Assembly: GCA_007570785.1 (NCBI GenBank)
Contig: ML662442.1
Coordinates: 64,086,285 to 64,150,284 of the forward strand
Source of the DNA: Antilocapra americana
Taxonomy: Eukaryota > Chordata > Mammalia > Artiodactyla > Antilocapridae
Direction of reading: 5' to 3'
DNA length: 64,000 nucleotides
Every line of letters begins with the position of its first letter. Positions within the stretch are counted from its first letter, which is position 1. Below the pieces are notes generated by a model. It searched no databases and was not told where the DNA came from. It worked only from the letters and a program-made list of their open reading frames with translations. Both the position numbers and the translations under genes were made by a program. Below, piece by piece: positions 22,950 to 34,480 of the stretch.

Positions 22950-24956
22950 GGATATAAAATCAACACACAGAAATCCCTTACATTCCTATACACTAACAAA
23001 TGAGAAAACAGAAAGAGAAATTAAGGAAACAATTCCATACACCATCGAAACAAAAAGAATAAAATACTTAGCAATATATCTACCTAAAGAAACAAAAGAC
23101 CTATATGTAGAAAACTGTAAAACACTGATGAAAGAAATCAAAGAGGACACAAATAGATGGAGAAATATATCATGTTCATGGATGAGAAGAATCAATATAG
23201 TGAAAATGAGTATACTACCCAGAGCAATCTATAGATTCAATGCAATTCCTGTCAAGCTACCAGCAGTCTTTTTCCGAGAACTAGAACAAATAATTTCACA
23301 ATTTGCATGGAAATACAAAATACCTCAAATAGTCAAAGCAATCTTGAGAAAGAAGAATGGAACTGGCGGAATCAACCTGCCTGACTTTAGGCTATACTAC
23401 AGAGCCACAGTCATCAAGACAGTAAGGTACTGGCACAAAGACAGAAATATAGATCAATGGAACAAAATAGAAAACCCAGAGATAAATCCACACACCTATG
23501 GACACCTTATATTTGACAGAGGAGGCAAGAATATGCAATGGAGAAAAGACAAGCTCTTTAACAAGTGGTGCTGGGAAAACTGATCAACCACTTGTAAAAG
23601 AATGAAACTAGAACACTTTCTAACACCATACACAAAAATAAAAACTCAAAATGGATTAAAGATCAAAACATAAGACCAGAAACTATAAAACTCTTAGAGG
23701 GAAACATAGGCAAAACACTCTCCAACATAAACCAAAGCAGGATCCTCTATGACCCACCTCCCAGAATACTGGAAATAAAAGCAAAAATAAACAAATGAGA
23801 CCTAATTAAAAGCTTCTGCACAACAAAGGAAACTAAAAGCAAGGTGGAAAGGCAGCCTTTAGAATGGGAGAAAATAATAGCAAACGAAGCAATGGACAAA
23901 CAATTGATCTCAAAAATATACAAGCAACTCCTGCATCTCAATTCCAGAAAAATAAATGACCCAGTCAAAAAGTGGGCCAAAGAACTAAACAGACATTTCT
24001 CCAAAGAAGACATACAAATGGCTAACAAACACATGAAAAGATGCTCACCATCACTCATTGTCAGAGAAATGCAAATCAAAACCACAATGAGGTACCATTT
24101 TACACCAGTCAGAATGGCTGCCATCCAAAAGTCTACAAGCAGTAAATGCTGGAGAGGATGTGGAGAAAAGGGAACCCTATTACACTGTTGGTGGGAATGC
24201 AAACTAGTACAGCCACTATGGAAAACAGTGTGGAGGTTCCTTAAAAAGCTGCAAATAGACCTGCCATATGACCCAGCAATCCCACTGCTGGGCATACACA
24301 TTGAGGAAACCAGAATTGAAAGAGACACGTGTACCCCAGTGTTCATTGCCGCATTGTTTACAATAGCCAGGACATGGAAGCAACCTAGATGTCCATCAGC
24401 AGACGAATGGATAAGAAAGCTGTGGTACATATACACAATGGAATATTACTCAGCCATTAAAAAGAATAGATTCTAATCAGTTCTAATGAGGTGGACAAAA
24501 CTGGAGCCTATTATCCAGAGTGAAGTAAGCCAGAAGGAAAAACCACAATACAGTATATTAACGCATATATATGGAATTTAGAAAGATGGTAACGATAACC
24601 CTGTATGTGAGACAGCAAAAGAGACGCAGATGTGTAGAACAGTCTTTTGGATTCTATGGGAGAGGGCGAGAGTGGGATGATATGGGAGAACGGCATTGAA
24701 ACATGTAAATTATCATATGTGAAATGAATCGCCAGCCGAGGTTTGATGCTAGATACAGGGTGCTCAGGGCTGGTGCACCGGGATGACCCAGAGGGATGGA
24801 ATCTGGAGGGAGATGGGAGGGGGGTTCTGGAAGGGGAACGTGTGTACACCCATGGCGGATTCATGTCAGTGTGTGGCAGAACCAACACAATGTTGTAAAG
24901 AAAAAAGTCTTTCTTGAATTTGTTACAAAAAAAAGAATAACTAGAAAACAAAAAAA
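22950..24956 (+). mobile_element. 5'-truncated L1 retrotransposon (ORF2 C-terminal part and 3' UTR), sense in intron 2
   Basis: About 2 kb of L1 in the same orientation as AKAP7. Frame 23128-23583 encodes an ORF2p stretch ([36 protein letters not shown]). After decayed sequence with stops, frame 23844-24476 encodes the C-terminal Cys-rich motif ([18 protein letters not shown]) and the end [10 protein letters not shown]...YYSAIKK. A 3' UTR and A-rich end follow to 24956. The endonuclease and the FADD core of the reverse transcriptase are absent, so the copy was truncated at insertion and is dead. The 16-base duplication on both sides marks target-primed insertion. Confidence 0.93.
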
Positions 24957-24972
24957 GAAAATTACAATTATG
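24957..24972 (+). repeat. Right target-site duplication of the intron-2 L1
   Basis: gaaaattacaattatg, matching 22934-22949 with one mismatch. Confidence 0.85.
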
Positions 24973-25073
24973 AATGATTGCTAGTTGTATAGTGTTTGGT
25001 TTTTTTTTAACTGATTATATTATCTTTGTTTAAATGCATTAGACATATTATTGTTTGACTTTTTTTTCTCTAG

Positions 25074-25213
25074 TCACTGATGTTCCTAAAGTAAATTTGG
25101 AGAGAAGTAAAGAAAATGAATGCAACAATAAAGATCAAATAAAGAAGAGGAAAAAAAAGCGAAAATATTATCAACCCAACTATTTCCTGTCCATTCCAAT
25201 CACCAACAAAGAG
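25074..25213 (+). CDS. AKAP7: AKAP7 coding exon 3 (basic nuclear-localisation cluster, start of 2H domain)
   Basis: Encodes residue 50 (shared) to E96. It contains the basic cluster KKRKKKRK (residues 73-80, bases 25142-25165) and then YYQPNYFLSIPITNKE, the first strand of the 2H phosphoesterase-like central domain. Work on AKAP7 gamma placed long isoforms in the nucleus, and a basic stretch of this kind is the expected import signal. The lower-conservation part before it (TDVPKVNLERSKENECNN) matches the variable region of the family. The acceptor is strong (tttttttctctAG). The donor at 25214 is GTGCTG, which departs from consensus at +4, +5 and +6, yet the phase-0 join to exon 4 is unambiguous. 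Confidence 0.95.
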
Positions 25214-26816
25214 GTGCTGTTTTTTTTAAAAAGTATTTTTTACTAGATTTTATTCTTAATTTTATTTAAGGTGCACTAAATGCTCATAAGCCCCTTTACT
25301 TTTAGCTTTTAAGAGTCTTCGATGGCATTTTAGCTGGGCAGGAAATATGGAGTATACATACACACATAGGGGATATAAAATACAGGGCCTATAGAATATA
25401 TTTAAACAATAATTTTGGAAAATATTATTTAAGCAATCATATTTAAATGACAATTTTACAAAAGCCACTTAAGAAAATGTTGCCAGATAGCATGTCAAGG
25501 TTCTTTCTAAAGTTTTGTTCATCATAGTGGAAGAATGTTTCAGAAGCAGAGAGCTAGTGAAAAAAAAAATAGATGCTAAAATCTCTTCGGGGAAAGTAAA
25601 CTGGGATTTGTTGGTGCTTAGTCCAGTTTATGGTAATGATTATTGCAATATCGTTTCTTTGAAAATTACTCATTGTTGTACCAGCTTAATAGCATACAAT
25701 AAACTTGGTAGAAGTCTATTAACAGTCTGAAAATTTAATGTGGCATCCATAATAGGAAATGAAACCAGCCAATTGGCCCACAGTAAGATACCCTAACATA
25801 TGACTTAGACATAAAACTGTAGTAGCTAAGCCTTTTACAGCGGTGAGATAGGAATTATACTGCCTTAGGAAAGAGCACCTCATTTGGAAGACTGACTGAC
25901 TCTATCCTTGGCCGTTTTATATCTTCAGAGCTAGATCTGAATTCCTTTTTGATTGTGGACTCTGATCTCTTAAATGGGCATATTTTCAGGTTGTTTTTCC
26001 CTTTATTTAACTAGAATGTTTCTACAGAATGCTAATGAATCTTTAAAAATCAAAGCAAACAAAATTGAAATCAAAGAAATAAATATAAAAGAGAATACAT
26101 TCTGTTGGGGGCATTCCAGGAAACTTCTAGTCTGTGAGGCTTAGTTCACTTGGGAAGGAAAGATACGTAAAAAGATAAGTGGAATTACCTAGCAATACAG
26201 AATTTTAGAATTTGATACAGTAAAGAATCAAAGTTTGATTTTACTGGTAGATAGTGGTAGGTTAACTGTAAAATAGCCCGTAAGTGTTTAGCTGATGGCA
26301 AGTTTAATGTTTTTGACAACTATAGATTATATTAAAATACTTGTAAGTTATTCAGACAGGTTTTCTATCAAAGTTAGGATCATGTGTACCTACGGGCATT
26401 ATAGGAGAGAAGGTTAGGTCCTGAGGAAACTGCATGTGAAACAGGCCAAGTGACATCCCCACATTTTTTATGATTGGAAGTGTAGAAGTTGGGTGAGCTC
26501 TTCTCTAAATGGCTGTCCTTGGTTCCCCTGGTCTGAGCAGCAGCTCTGTACCCTCTCCAGCCTGCCCCAGCCCCTGCCAGCGCTGGGCCGGCTTCCCACC
26601 TCCTCCAGTAAAGACTGGTGGGGTGATGTGCTAGGATAAGGCCGGTGGGGAAGGGTACTGAGGGGAGAGAAGGAGGAGAGATTCTTTTCTTCTGACACTT
26701 AGATTGGGATTCAGGTCACAAAGATGGGAGGAGGAGATGAAAGAGAACCATCTGCAACCCATAGTTTTTACCCTGTAAGTCACTGTAGCCTTCGTTTCTG
26801 CCTCTTTGCTGCCAGC

Positions 26817-26889
26817 AAAGTGGGTACAGTACAGGCTTTGGAGCTGTACTGTACCCTACAGAAAGTGGGTACAGTACAGGCTTTGGAGC
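26817..26889 (+). repeat. Imperfect 45-base tandem unit with embedded hairpin
   Basis: A 28-base segment beginning aaagtgggtacag occurs at 26817-26844 and again, identical, at 26862-26889. Between them gtactgtaccc (26846-26856) is the exact reverse complement of gggtacagtac, which is inside both copies (26822-26832 and 26867-26877). Confidence 0.85.
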
Positions 26890-27010
26890 CTGACCAACCT
26901 TGCTCAGATACCAGCTGGATCACAAATGCCACTGTGGATGTTGGTCACATTACCTAATTTTTGTAGTTTCAGTGTCTTGAGGTGTAAAGTGAAGGTGATA
27001 AGGATTATTT
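26875..27010 (+). repeat. MIR SINE
   Basis: 'ggctttggagcctgaccaac', 'ggtcacattacctaattttt' and 'cagtgtcttgaggtgtaaag' follow the MIR consensus. The tandem unit at 26817 overlaps its 5' edge. Confidence 0.6.
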
Positions 27011-27024
27011 TCTAAACCCAAATT

Positions 27025-27390
27025 TGGACACATCACCTTCACCCTTATGCACTTCAGTATCTTCCCATTGATACTTGGATAAAGACAAAAACTTTACCAT
27101 ATTCTAGAAGATTCTATATGGTTTGACCTTCTCCACCCCAGCCCCTCTGGCCTTGTTTGAACTTGTCAGTTCCCCCTGCCCTCAGGAAAGCTTTCTCTGG
27201 CTGGAAGTTTTCGTTTCTTTCCTTTTGGTTTTGTTAATGCCAAAGTCTCAGCTTAAGCTTCTCCCACCCATGAGCACCCTGACTAGGTCACCCCCTTCCC
27301 CCCCACCATTGTCATCCTTGAAATCTGACACTTGTTAGTCCTCCTCACTCTTTTACAGCTCCTTCCCAGTACCTAGAACAGTTTGGCAGG
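27025..27390 (-). repeat. L2 LINE 3'-end fragment, antisense
   Basis: 'tatctcccattg'-like start, 'tatggtttgaccttctccac', 'cagcccctctggccttgttt' and 'cagtacctagaacagtttgg' are the reversed L2 3' end. Confidence 0.65.
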
Positions 27391-29734
27391 AATAGAGGCA
27401 TGTACACACAAAATACTGTCATTTCAGGGCAGAAGATGTTTCAGGCATACCAAATTCCAACCAGAACAAATTTACAAATAATAGATACAGTGTTACACAC
27501 GAAGCTGGTTTTCTATAATATAGGTTCAGTGACAGTTTTCCAGGAGGTCCATGACTTATAATAGTGGGGCACACAAGTTTCAAGTAACCTGGAAACCAAA
27601 GAATTTAATGTTTCTCTCTCAAGAGACTGATTTGTGTGTAACAGAAAGTTTAATGCCTATATGGGGAGGAGGATTAGGGACTAGGACAAGATGAGGAAGA
27701 TCCTTTTTATATCTTCTGTATGAGTACCTTTTATGTTTGTTTGAAAGTATCTAATGTTAATTTTCTTTTGAAACCGCTTATGGGCTTTTGTGGGGAGTCC
27801 TGGGAAAAGGAGCAGCATTTATAACATTGTTTCAATGGGAGACTGTATTCCAAGTTCCAATTAAGTGACCTGCAAATAAGCTTTTGGAAGCTAGCACATT
27901 GACAATGAGCTGCTCTACTTTTGGCCTCTACTTGTTGGCATCTAGTTTTAAAGGAAAAAGGATTCAGACTTACATGGGTCTTTGATTTTTAAACACATTA
28001 GTAGACATTTGGAATGCTTTAGTTTTGGAAGGTCATGACTTTTGTATTTTTAAGGGATAGATTTGGAAAATGAATAGAATGACTGCATAAAAATATCTTA
28101 ATTGCATGTATATGAGAATGTGTTTCTCCATTATCTACAATTACACATTAATTTAAAATTAAAAATAAAGAGGAGAAATTTAATGGTATTTTAGTGAATT
28201 CTAAATATTTCTTAACTGGCTAGAATTGCTTAATTATTAGTTCTAGGTGGATTTGCCCATATATTGGTTTTATATACTTTCTTATAAGAGGCAATAATAT
28301 AAGTCAACATTGAAAAATGCAAGGGAAGCTAATTGAAATTAAGAATGCATTAATTTTTTGGTAAGATGACTGTTCTATACCAATGGAAAAATATGATACT
28401 CTTTAGGAGTTTTAAAAGGCATTTGTTACATTTAATTCTGTATTTCATTTTGTGACATGAAAATTACTGGTCTTATGAAAAGATGAAATATGATTTATGC
28501 ATTCTGTTTCTTTCTGGGAAATGTAATTGTGAAAGTACATGATGTCATCATGCATGTTAAACACTTTGGTAGATACAGAAAATTCTATCTTCAGATGAGT
28601 TTTTACTTTTACTCTACTTACCTTTTTATCATCAAATTTTCAAGTTTTTTTTCATCCTGTAGACAAGCAAGAAAAATGACTATGTTTATCTTTGAAGAGA
28701 TGTTAGATAGCAAATTGATGTGATGATTCTGTTAAACCTTAATGAGACAGCAAATTTAGGAATGAGATATGTTAACAGCTTAGGAAAAAATCCAAAAATC
28801 ATGTCAAAAGATGAGGTAAAGGACACTGTCCTTCTGTGTGCTAGGCTATAACCACTCTCCCTCACATACTGACTTGAAGGCATTTTCTTTGAGCTCATAT
28901 ATGCTTTGAATCAACTAGAAAGCTTAACATAAGAAAAAAGAAATTTCTTATTGCTTTTATTTTTAGGCATGTGGAATATGCAGTTGCATGTCTGTTTTTA
29001 TTCTCTAAATACAAAGAAATTACTCAATGAATGAAATATTTAAGATTTTAATAAGCTTTTATTTTTTAAAGTTTCTTTGAATATTCTATTTAAATATGGC
29101 TCTGTAATGTTAGGCTTAAAAAAATGTGCATTGTTCAATACTGCCAGTGGCTGGGGATTATGATAACAGATAAGCTTTAGTGGCTTTGTAGAAATTTAAA
29201 CAGTGGCTATAAAAATTAGTTTCCTTTGGCCTTTAATGACATTGGTACTTTTAAAAATGGCATACAAAGCAGACTCTGAAGTAGTTTCCTTTTTTCCTTT
29301 TATCTTTTAAGAATGTAATTAGGAATAAAAAGCATTAAATTTTTCTAAAGATGATATCAAGGAATATGTAAATTAATCTGAGGCATCAAAGCATAGTTAG
29401 ATATACATTACTTGATTAGATTATCTTTTAGAATTTTCATAGGTTGAGGTTAATTTTGCATTTTAAGTACTGTGTGACTTCAGAGAAATAGTCTTCAAAG
29501 TTTTACAGATTTTAATTTGCAGTTTTATAAGCTACTGGATAATTCAAAGATATGAATGGTCTATAACTCTTTTGCACTAAATAATAGGACATTGCACTAA
29601 ATGCTGAATATACAAAGGGATGGCAATTTTTGAGCATTGTCCTCAATTTATATATAATTAGTATTTGAGCTTAGAATAAAGACTAAATTTTTATGAAAAT
29701 GCAGATACTCTACCTGCTAAGTGCAATGGCAAAC

Positions 29735-29812
29735 CCCAGATGTGACAATGAAAATGTCTCCAGGCATTGACAGATGTCCCCTAGGGTAGAGACCCCCTGA
29801 TTTTGATAATAT
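29735..29812 (-). repeat. hAT-Charlie MITE fragment (MER20-like)
   Basis: 'aaaatgtctccaggcattga' and 'cagatgtcccctagggtaga' resemble a Charlie-type MITE end. Too short for a firm family name. Confidence 0.5.
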
Positions 29813-29929
29813 TGGCAGTGTTGCAGACCTTACATTAGGCAAATGTGGTGAAGTGCTTTCCTTTAGCTTATCTGCCTTTCTTTAGCTTGTGCATTGACCT
29901 TTAACACATCCCTGTAACTTTGGCAGTGC

Positions 29930-30055
29930 TTTACAATTGGAAAGAAACCAAGACTCGTTGAGACTAGGTGATATCTGTGGGGTTACACCTGTGGCTGACC
30001 TGCAGTTAAAATCCAGAATTTCTGATACAAGTCCAGCACCCTTAATTTGCTTCAC
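29930..30055 (-). repeat. MIR SINE, antisense, diverged
   Basis: 'gactcgttgagactaggtga' with 'aaaatccagaatttctgata' resembles the reversed MIR core. Low identity. Confidence 0.4.
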
Positions 30056-30363
30056 CTTGTATTAAAAAGTTCTCATCCTAAACCACTTTTTCACGATTAT
30101 TTAAGCCAGAATTATCATTTGTGCCAGCTAATATTTGAAGATGCAGTTATACTGTTCTGAGGTCTGACATTCTAGAGCATGCATGATTTACTCAGCACTG
30201 GGCTAGGTTCTTCCCACATAAACATGGACCTTCTTCAGCTGCTTCAGTATTCCTGGAAACCAGTCCAGGACTTCACTGCACCTGGAAGAGTCTCTCAAAA
30301 GTTCACCTGTAAAATCCTCCAAGAGTAGTGTACCCCAAAGGCTCTTTTGAGCCCATGTGTTCT

Positions 30364-30575
30364 ATTGGGATTTCCCTATAACTCAGATGGTAAAGAATCT
30401 GCCTTCAATGCCGGAGACCCGGGTTCGATCCCTGGGTCAGGAAGATCCCCTGGAGAAGGAAATGGCAACCCACTTCAGTATTCTTGCCTGGAGAATCCCA
30501 TGGACAGAGGAGCTTCATGGGCTACAGTCTATGGGGTTGTACAGAGTAGGACACAGCTGAGTGACTAACACACAC
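30364..30575 (+). repeat. Bov-tA SINE, little diverged
   Basis: The head contains 'atggtaaagaatctgcctt' and an intact B box 'gggttcgatccctgggtcag'. The body is nearly consensus and ends in a short ac repeat. It is one of the youngest SINEs here. Confidence 0.92.
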
Positions 30576-30750
30576 ACGTGTGTTCTGTTACACAGGATCC
30601 AGTAAGACTTCCTCAAAATCTCCTTTAAATGTCTTTTGTCCCTTGATGTTTCATGACTTGAGTCAATACCCTCATGTCGCCCCTCTGTTTGTCTCCTCTC
30701 AAAAACACATTCCTCATACCTTTTCTTCCACAATTCTCTGGCCAATTTTC

Positions 30751-30768
30751 CTCCTCCTCCTCCTCCTC
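30751..30768 (+). repeat. (CTC)6 microsatellite
   Basis: Six uninterrupted ctc units. Confidence 0.9.
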
Positions 30769-30878
30769 ACTCCTGGATCTTTTCCTCCAGATATTCCTCT
30801 CATCTTTTCTCATCTATTGTAATTTATCTTTTTCTCAAGTTCCTTTGCTTTTTTGGGTATTGAAAGTGGCTCTTGAAA

Positions 30879-31067
30879 TTGAAAGTCACTCAATAGTGTC
30901 TGACTCTTAGCGACCCCATGACTATTCAGTCCATAGCATTCTCCAGGCCAGAATACTGGAGTGATAGCCGTTTCCTTCTCGAGGAGATTTTCCCAACCCA
31001 GGGATCAAACCCAGATCGCCCGCATTGCAGGCATATTCTTTATCAGTTGACCCATCCATGAAGCCCA
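30879..31067 (-). repeat. Bov-tA SINE, antisense
   Basis: 'gaaagtcactcaatagtgtc', 'agggatcaaacccagatcgc' and the terminal 'atgaagccc'. Confidence 0.87.
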
Positions 31068-31099
31068 AGAATACTGGAGTGGGTAGTATAAGATCTTGA

Positions 31100-31225
31100 A
31101 AAGTTTTTTTAAAATCTGTGTTTCAATTTATTTTAATGGAGACAATACCAATGCCTACTTCACAGAATTGGTGGGAGGCTTAGTGAACTAATAGATGTAA
31201 AATGCTTACTCTAGTGCTTGAAACC
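31100..31225 (+). repeat. MIR SINE 3' half
   Basis: 'caatgcctacttcacagaat', 'gggaggcttagtgaactaat' and 'aaatgcttactctagtgctt' follow the MIR 3' half. Confidence 0.5.
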
Positions 31226-31887
31226 TAGTGACCACACAAGAAGGGGACTGTTGTTTCAACGTTGTGTTTATTTGTTTTACCAAGAACTGTGGTGAGACAC
31301 AGAGAGGAAGAAATATGCCCTCGGGGACATCATTAATTTGATCAGTGTAGAGGTAGAGGAAACTCTGACTATAAGACCTTTGTGTATTATTATGTTAGGA
31401 GCATTTTAACTACCAGGCTATCAATATTCTTTTGTTGGGTGTCTCAGAAGTGACATCTTACCTTGGGAAATCTTAGATGTTATTGCATATCATCCTACCA
31501 GGGAAACTGTTCTCCAGGTTGCAAGGAATAGAGAAATGCTGAGGTTATTTGGTTGAAGAGGATTTATTGTAAAGATCTGTGGGAAGTCAGATCCCAGGCC
31601 AGCACCTCATGATTTGCCCAGTCATAGTCTGCAAATAATGGAAAGATTGTTCAGTATGAAACAACTTGTCTGTATGGGAACAGCCTGCTGTGCTTGTGAT
31701 TCAGCTCTTTTTTATCTCTGCTGTCTTTTTGGGGTTCTGCTGCTATTGCCAGTCTCCTCTCTTGTCTTTTTGTCTCTAATCCTGCTGCCTCCAGGCTTCT
31801 ATGTGCACTCTCTTCTCTGGAGATCGCTTGGTTTGCTAGTTTATATTCAAGCTATTTTCCATTTAGAAGTTGACTAATATTGTCTCT

Positions 31888-32108
31888 GGGCTTCCCAGGT
31901 TGTGCTAGTCGTAAAGAACCCGCCTGCCAGTGCAGGAGACGTAAGAGGCACAGGTTTGATCCCTCGGGTGGGAAGATCCCCTGGAGAAAGGAATAGCAAC
32001 CCTCTCCAATATTCTTACTTGGAGAATCCCTTGGACAGAGGAGCCTGGCGGGCTGTAGTCCATAGTGCTGCAAAGAATCGGACATGACTGAAGTGACTTA
32101 GCACGCAC
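31888..32108 (+). repeat. Bov-tA SINE
   Basis: 'gggcttcccaggttgtgcta', 'taaagaacccgcctgccagt' and 'gactgaagtgacttagcacg'. Confidence 0.9.
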
Positions 32109-32822
32109 AGTATGGTCTCTGGCTGGAAACAGAGGAGGGAGAAGCCATCATTCCTCTTTGTTCTCAGTAGGTTGAGAGGGGCGAGCTGATGAGGGCCCAA
32201 GCATTTTAAAGACTGTACAGTTTTTTAAACATACGCGTTTATCCTTCTGTGCAGCTCTCTCACCATGGTTATGCCCCGCCTCACATGTCTGGGGAAATGA
32301 CAGTAGTCATTCCTGTTGAATTATTGCTGTCCTGAAAAATCTTAAAGGCCATGAAGAATGGGTTCTCAGACACATTCATTTGGAGACAAATAAATGTTAC
32401 TGCCAGCAGAAATGGAATGTTGTCTGCTGATTTGACCTTTCTGTGGCAAGAATAAAACTTTTATTTTTAGGAAAGATCATAATGATAGTGAGTCATACTG
32501 TATATTCCAAGGATAAGTTTCTGAAAAGATACATAGCCATTGAGTTTTTCCACTCAATAAGGGATCCAATCTGTAAAAGAAGGATGTTGGGCTTGGTGCT
32601 CTTAAGATGGACAAGCATTGTGTGATTTTTAAAACATTTATACATCCCATTAAACTTTCCCAGTTATCCCTCCAGGATATTTAAGAATAGGTAGACAAGC
32701 ATGATTTGATTGAAAATCTTGACAGTGTTCCCATTTAGTCATTACTTATTTTCTTCTCAATTTAAATGTTGCTGCAAGGAAATGTTGCTTACCTAATCTC
32801 TGTTTTGTCTATGTGTGATTAG

Positions 32823-32960
<138 letters not shown>

Positions 32961-33130
32961 TGAGTACTACATCTTTCTGGAATATTGTTTTCCAAGTTAT
33001 TACTTTAATATGAGTAAACATAACAGAACCCAGAGGCACTAAAATTCTAAAGAAGCATTCTTTGTTATAATTTGTTGCAATCAGCAAGCCAATGTATAGA
33101 ATTAGCTATACAATATTCTTCATAATCTGT

Positions 33131-33258
33131 ATTTTTTTTTTTTTTTCTGCTGTGACACATGGCCTGCAGGATCCTAGTTCCCCAACCAGGGATTGAACCT
33201 CTGTACCCTAGAGTGGAAGTGCAGAGCCCTAACCACTGGACCACGAGGGAATTGTCCC
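33131..33258 (-). repeat. CHR-type SINE, antisense
   Basis: A T run is followed by 'ccccaaccagggattgaacc' and 'aaccactggaccacgaggga'. It lies about 170 bases after exon 4. Confidence 0.82.
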
Positions 33259-33317
33259 TAACCTATACTTTTGAACTATGTTATCGTTATCAGATGCATT
33301 GGTTATGCAGTTATTTT

Positions 33318-33525
33318 GTCTGTGTTAATTATGTAAGCACTATGGAGTCTGACCATTTAGGTTAGTATTCCAGATAAAGATTCTGGAACCGGGTCTTAAT
33401 AGCTGCTCAGTTTTGGGCAAATCATTTTTTTAAGTAAACGGAGAAAATAATAATACTGACACATGTAAACACTCTTAGTATAGGGCCTGGCACATAGTAG
33501 GCACTTAATATTATTCGCTACTAGA
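33318..33525 (+). repeat. MIR SINE
   Basis: 'agattctggaaccgggtctt', 'ctcagttttgggcaaatcat' and 'gcctggcacatagtaggcac' are in MIR order. Confidence 0.72.
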
Positions 33526-34194
33526 GCAGCCATTTACTAGATCAGTGGACAGTTTCAGTCTCACCTCCCACATTACTAGAATACTGTATAGCCTGCACCT
33601 CCAAAACCCAGAACTGTGCCACAGAAGTTGAGTATGAGTCTTTGATAGCTGTTTTCCAGCCCACAGTGGAGAAACCTTGCTCATCCTCCACTTCTCTGGG
33701 ACACTGTTGGAATGAGTGCCCCTTGTTCTGTTACCCGCTATGTAGCTCTCTGGATTAAGCTCAAGCTTAAGCTCTTTGGATAGCCAAAGCCAAAATTACA
33801 GGTTACAGCTTACTTCTGTTTTCTGCCCTGACATACAGTCTCCTGAGGGAATGAAGAATAAGACTTAGATGGGGAGGGGGCGAGGAAAAGGGGAAATATA
33901 AGGGAGAAAAGAGTAAAGTAGTAACTCAAAAAATACAGTCAAATTATGATTCTGGTGGTGATATCTTTTAAATAGTAGAGCTGCATATTTTTAGGGATCG
34001 GTCTTCTCATCTGTCCCAACGTGCTCCACCCAAGAGTGGATGCAATGACAGAGGACCGGAAGGTTTTATTTAACTCACGTGCACTGTTGGCTTTGCCAAT
34101 CAGAAGGAAAAAAAGAAATACTCTGATGCTCTTAAAAGAAAAGAAGTCAGAGAAAATGTGACACAAGAAGATGCAAGCCCAAGAGAAAATGGGT

Positions 34195-34480
34195 GGCACT
34201 CTGTGTGTTAGAATGGTTGACGAGTCAGGGTTCCCCAGGGAAACAGAACCACTAGGATGGATCTTCATTTGTATATCTAGATATATTGATGTATCTATAT
34301 GTACACCATAGCTGTATGTAGAGCTTTATTTTAAGGAATTAGCTCAGGTGATTGTGGGGGCTGACAGATTTCAAATCTACAGGGCAGTCTGCCAGACTGG
34401 AGACCCGGGTGAGAGTTGATTTAGTATAGTCTCAAGTCCGAAGGCAGTCTGGAGGAAGAATTCCTCTTCCCTGGGGGACC
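34195..34480. repeat. Unnamed interspersed repeat-like block
   Basis: 'gtcagggttccccagggaaa', 'cagaaccactaggatg', 'aaggaattagctcaggtgat' and 'gagacccgggtgag' look like a widespread mammalian repeat, but I cannot assign the family. Confidence 0.4.

Larger units (their letters stand above)
18154..25073 (+). other. AKAP7: AKAP7 intron 2
   Basis: A phase-1 intron of 6920 bases, donor GTAAGT, acceptor tttctctAG after a long T/C run. It carries Bov-tA copies, a hAT relic and a 2-kb L1. In 18500-19420, 19565-20655 and 21305-22730 I see only AT-rich unique sequence. Confidence 0.88.
25214..32822 (+). other. AKAP7: AKAP7 intron 3
   Basis: A phase-0 intron of 7609 bases with a weak donor (GTGCTG) and acceptor gtgattAG. 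It contains MIR, L2, hAT and Bov-tA copies listed separately. In 25215-26810, 27420-29730 and 32110-32820 I see AT-rich unique sequence without repeats I can name. Confidence 0.85.

Noticed and set aside
23128..24476. Two long L1 ORF2 frames as a functional gene
   Set aside because: The element is 5'-truncated, lacks the endonuclease and RT core, and has stops between the two frames.
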